Part shown: one piece after another, positions 5,051-6,344 of the stretch
Numbering within the stretch: position 1 is the stretch's first letter
Layout of the letters: each line of letters begins with the position of its first letter
DNA from: Armatimonadota bacterium
Lineage (GTDB): Bacteria > Armatimonadota > DTGP01 > JAHWJO01
Direction of reading: 5' to 3'
NCBI GenBank assembly: GCA_019348365.1
Contig: JAHWJO010000290.1
Span: 1 to 6,344, forward strand
DNA: 6,344 nt
The notes under the pieces: generated by a model
Told to the model about the DNA's origin: nothing
Database searches by the model: none
The model's input: the letters and a program-made list of their open reading frames with translations, nothing else
Made by a program: the position numbers and the translations under genes

Positions 5051-5150
5051 CCGGTTCTGTTCTATTGTGCCCGATTTTGGCCGGTCTTGATCTGCTTTGG
5101 TCGGACTTGGCCTTGCGTGTCTCATTTTGTCCTGTTCTGTCCGGTTCTGT
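5051..5150. repeat. Array of ten contiguous degenerate 10-bp tandem repeats
   Basis: Ten units follow each other with no gaps, consensus CCGGTTTTGT on the plus strand: CCGGTTCTGT, TCTATTGTGC, CCGATTTTGG, CCGGTCTTGA, TCTGCTTTGG, TCGGACTTGG, CCTTGCGTGT, CTCATTTTGT, CCTGTTCTGT, CCGGTTCTGT. Positions 8-9 are TG in all ten, and position 2 is C in nine. The first and last units are identical. The period equals about one helical turn, so bound proteins would line up on one face. It lies between the minus-strand HTH/initiator pair and the plus-strand exported-protein gene, as expected for an iteron/operator array controlling the pair. Its CTCATTTTGT and CCGATTTTGG units share the core of the repeats at 4121-4231. 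Confidence 0.85.
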
Positions 5151-5225
5151 CATGAGGATAGCCGCCGGGGAAAGGAAAGTCAAGGCGCGCCGGAGTAGAG
5201 GAAAGGCAGTATCGTCGTGTCAGGG

Positions 5226-5241
5226 GAGGAGAAAACGCGTG
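5226..5241 (+). promoter_or_regulatory. Ribosome binding site and GTG start of the 5239 gene
   Basis: GAGGAG (5226-5231) lies 7 nt before GTG at 5239, and the frame from there opens with a textbook signal peptide. This decides the start against an upstream ATG at 5035, whose extra 68 codons would be translated from the 10-bp repeat array. Confidence 0.8.
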
Positions 5242-6207
5242 AAGGCATGGATCGTCGGGCTCGGGGTCTGGATTTTATTCATGGGGGCGTCGCCGGTCTC
5301 CGTTTCGTCAGAGAAGGGGACGCGGCATGTCTCGCCTGCAGCGTTCAAGGCTCGGCCTCAACGGGCGGGGACGCCTCAGCTCGCTCCCGCTTCCCGGCAG
5401 CAACATCCGAAGAAGGGCAAGCAGAAAATGGATGAGGGAAGAGAGGTTCCGTCCGTCCGGTGGATTCGCCCGTCCGCATCGTCGCCGCTGCCCCGGTGGG
5501 GGATCGAGGGAGGAATCCAGTTCGCCCTCTGGCCCGCCGCCATCGAGGGGAAGGGGGACGGCGGGCCGCGCGGCCTGATCCGGGTGGGGTATCCGGCGCT
5601 GGACGGGGGGCGGAGAGCGGGGCTGGTCAACTTTATCGCGGTGGAACCGGAGGTCAAAGGCCAGCCGAAGGGCTACAGCGAGCTGGAAACGAGTTCGGCG
5701 GACGGGCGACCCGGCAAGCCGATGTGGACCTCCCCGAAACCGGGAGGTCCCCCGGACCCCGGAACGATCTCCTCCCCCGACCCGAAGCGCCCGGAGATCC
5801 GGGAGTTGAAGGTGACGGTGCGGATGGAGCGGTTCGCCAACGGCGCGCACCCGTACCTGGAGGTATCGGTGCGGAGCGACCGGCCCGGCGAGCTGCGCCT
5901 CCGGGCCTTCCACGAGCCGGACAGCGCCCCGATGGAGCGGTGCATCCTGACGGCCACGATGGGGAATTACGCCCGCCTCCGCCACCTGCACCTGAAAGGG
6001 CGCGTCGTGGACTCGCGGGAGCTGTTCAAAACGTACGAAGGGGACCACTTCACCGGGGACGCGATCTTTCCCCTGAAGGAGATCCCCCGGAACCGGGGGG
6101 GAGACGTGGTGGCCGCCCTGACGACGGACGAGACGGACCCGGCGGCGGTGCAGCCGTTCCCCAACGCTACCGGGTGGGGGTGGCGGGGCGAGACGCTGAC
6201 CCAGTAG
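5239..6207 (+). CDS. Exported conserved hypothetical protein, probably cut short by an amber stop
   Basis: A 322-residue product from GTG at 5239. Residues 1-24 (MKAWIVGLGVWILFMGASPV, then SVSS) form a signal peptide. A basic, Pro/Gln-rich linker spans about 25-85. A folded region with GIEGGIQFALWP (88-99), GLVNFIAVEPEV (128-139) and a YSELE motif (146-150) follows, then a Pro-rich segment (157-185). The second half has a beta-rich domain with ILTATMGNYARLRHLHLKGR (236-255) and GDVVAALTTDETDP (288-301). I recall similar ATMGNYARLR proteins as unnamed secreted proteins, with no established function. The TAG at 6205-6207 follows CAG, and the same frame continues with coding character to the window edge, so the gene is likely interrupted. 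The alternative is a genuine short protein. It is divergent from the HTH gene, across the 10-bp repeat array. Confidence 0.82.
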   Translation: MKAWIVGLGVWILFMGASPVSVSSEKGTRHVSPAAFKARPQRAGTPQLAPASRQQHPKKGKQKMDEGREVPSVRWIRPSASSPLPRWGIEGGIQFALWPAAIEGKGDGGPRGLIRVGYPALDGGRRAGLVNFIAVEPEVKGQPKGYSELETSSADGRPGKPMWTSPKPGGPPDPGTISSPDPKRPEIRELKVTVRMERFANGAHPYLEVSVRSDRPGELRLRAFHEPDSAPMERCILTATMGNYARLRHLHLKGRVVDSRELFKTYEGDHFTGDAIFPLKEIPRNRGGDVVAALTTDETDPAAVQPFPNATGWGWRGETLTQ

Positions 6208-6344
6208 TGGCGCAAGGAGGCGGGGACGTTCGGCCCGGAGGTGCAGCTGCGGGTGAACGCCCGCCGGGTGTACTGGCGATCCCGGCAGCCGAGTCCCGGC
6301 GGCATCTCGTTCGTGACCGTGGTGTGCCGCGGGCGGGACCGTCC
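6208..6344 (+). pseudogene. Possible continuation of the 5239 gene beyond the amber stop
   Basis: After TAG the same frame stays open for 45 codons to the edge and reads WRKEAGTFGPEVQLRVNARR, then VYWRSRQPSPGGISFV. Third positions are almost all G or C, as in the upstream gene, and there is no suitably spaced start codon for a new gene: an AAGGAGG at 6214-6220 is 20 nt from the next in-frame GTG at 6241. This suggests one frame broken by a single CAG-to-TAG type change, stop-codon readthrough, or a sequencing error. Confidence 0.5.

Noticed and set aside
5021..5125. N-terminal extension of the small HTH protein from 5125
   Set aside because: The extension runs through the 10-bp array and is low-complexity (TKADQDRPKSG-like); ATG at 5020 has AAAGGAG at 9 nt.
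5051..5150. CRISPR array
   Set aside because: The units are 10 bp, gapless and degenerate, with no unique spacers and no cas genes.
5035..5238. Upstream ATG extension of the 5239 gene
   Set aside because: The extra residues are translated from the 10-bp repeat array; GTG at 5239 has a proper ribosome binding site and starts a signal peptide.
5308..6048. 246-codon minus-strand open frame
   Set aside because: It is antisense to the exported protein at 5239-6207; the sense strand has a signal peptide, ribosome binding site and coherent protein, and the antisense product is Pro/Arg/Leu-biased.

Overview
The window is GC-rich bacterial DNA with canonical AGGAGG-type ribosome binding sites. It looks like a small replication/accessory module set among genes for exported proteins of unknown function. 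The phylum cannot be read securely. The style of the secreted proteins and of the intergenic palindromes reminds me of Armatimonadota, Chloroflexota or Planctomycetota, but that is recollection, not a search result.

Layout. (1) Positions 1-1076, minus strand: two adjacent genes for exported proteins, the second cut by the left edge. They share an ungapped 22-column block with 14 identities and are probably co-transcribed from upstream of 1076. (2) 1077-1726: 650 bases without a gene. It holds a MITE-like element of about 156 bp (12-bp terminal inverted repeats around a 32-bp perfect inverted repeat), three TGTACTTT repeats, and a hairpin-rich leader in front of the next gene. (3) 1727-2500, plus: an exported protein with a beta-sandwich (Ig-like) look, followed by a strong intrinsic terminator at 2654-2688. 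(4) 2690-2890: an AT-rich stretch (2701-2880 is about 32% GC) with repeated TATATA boxes, leading into a plus-strand gene (2891-3520) for a protein with a possible DNA-binding N-terminus and a C-terminal coiled coil. (5) A 16-bp perfect inverted repeat at 3545-3587 separates it from a convergent minus-strand pair: an excisionase/MerR-like small helix-turn-helix protein (5020-4823) and a 364-residue HTH protein (4761-3667) with the layout of a plasmid or phage replication initiator. (6) 5239-6207, plus: an exported conserved hypothetical protein whose frame continues convincingly past an amber stop to the right edge.

The most interesting system is the putative replication unit. The initiator-like gene carries five 15-bp near-palindromic sites at an exact 24-bp period inside its own coding sequence, translated as an 8-residue repeat. 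These are followed within the gene by a short AT-rich block with three AACGTT palindromes, an arrangement that recalls the lambda O gene/ori-lambda. Upstream of the two-gene unit is a second array of ten contiguous degenerate 10-bp units with the same TCATTTTG-like core. I infer that the initiator and/or the small HTH protein binds both arrays, linking origin function to autoregulation. The nearby gene with a TATATAG-rich leader and a coiled-coil product could be a partition or regulatory partner. No tRNA, rRNA, CRISPR array or intact transposase gene was found.
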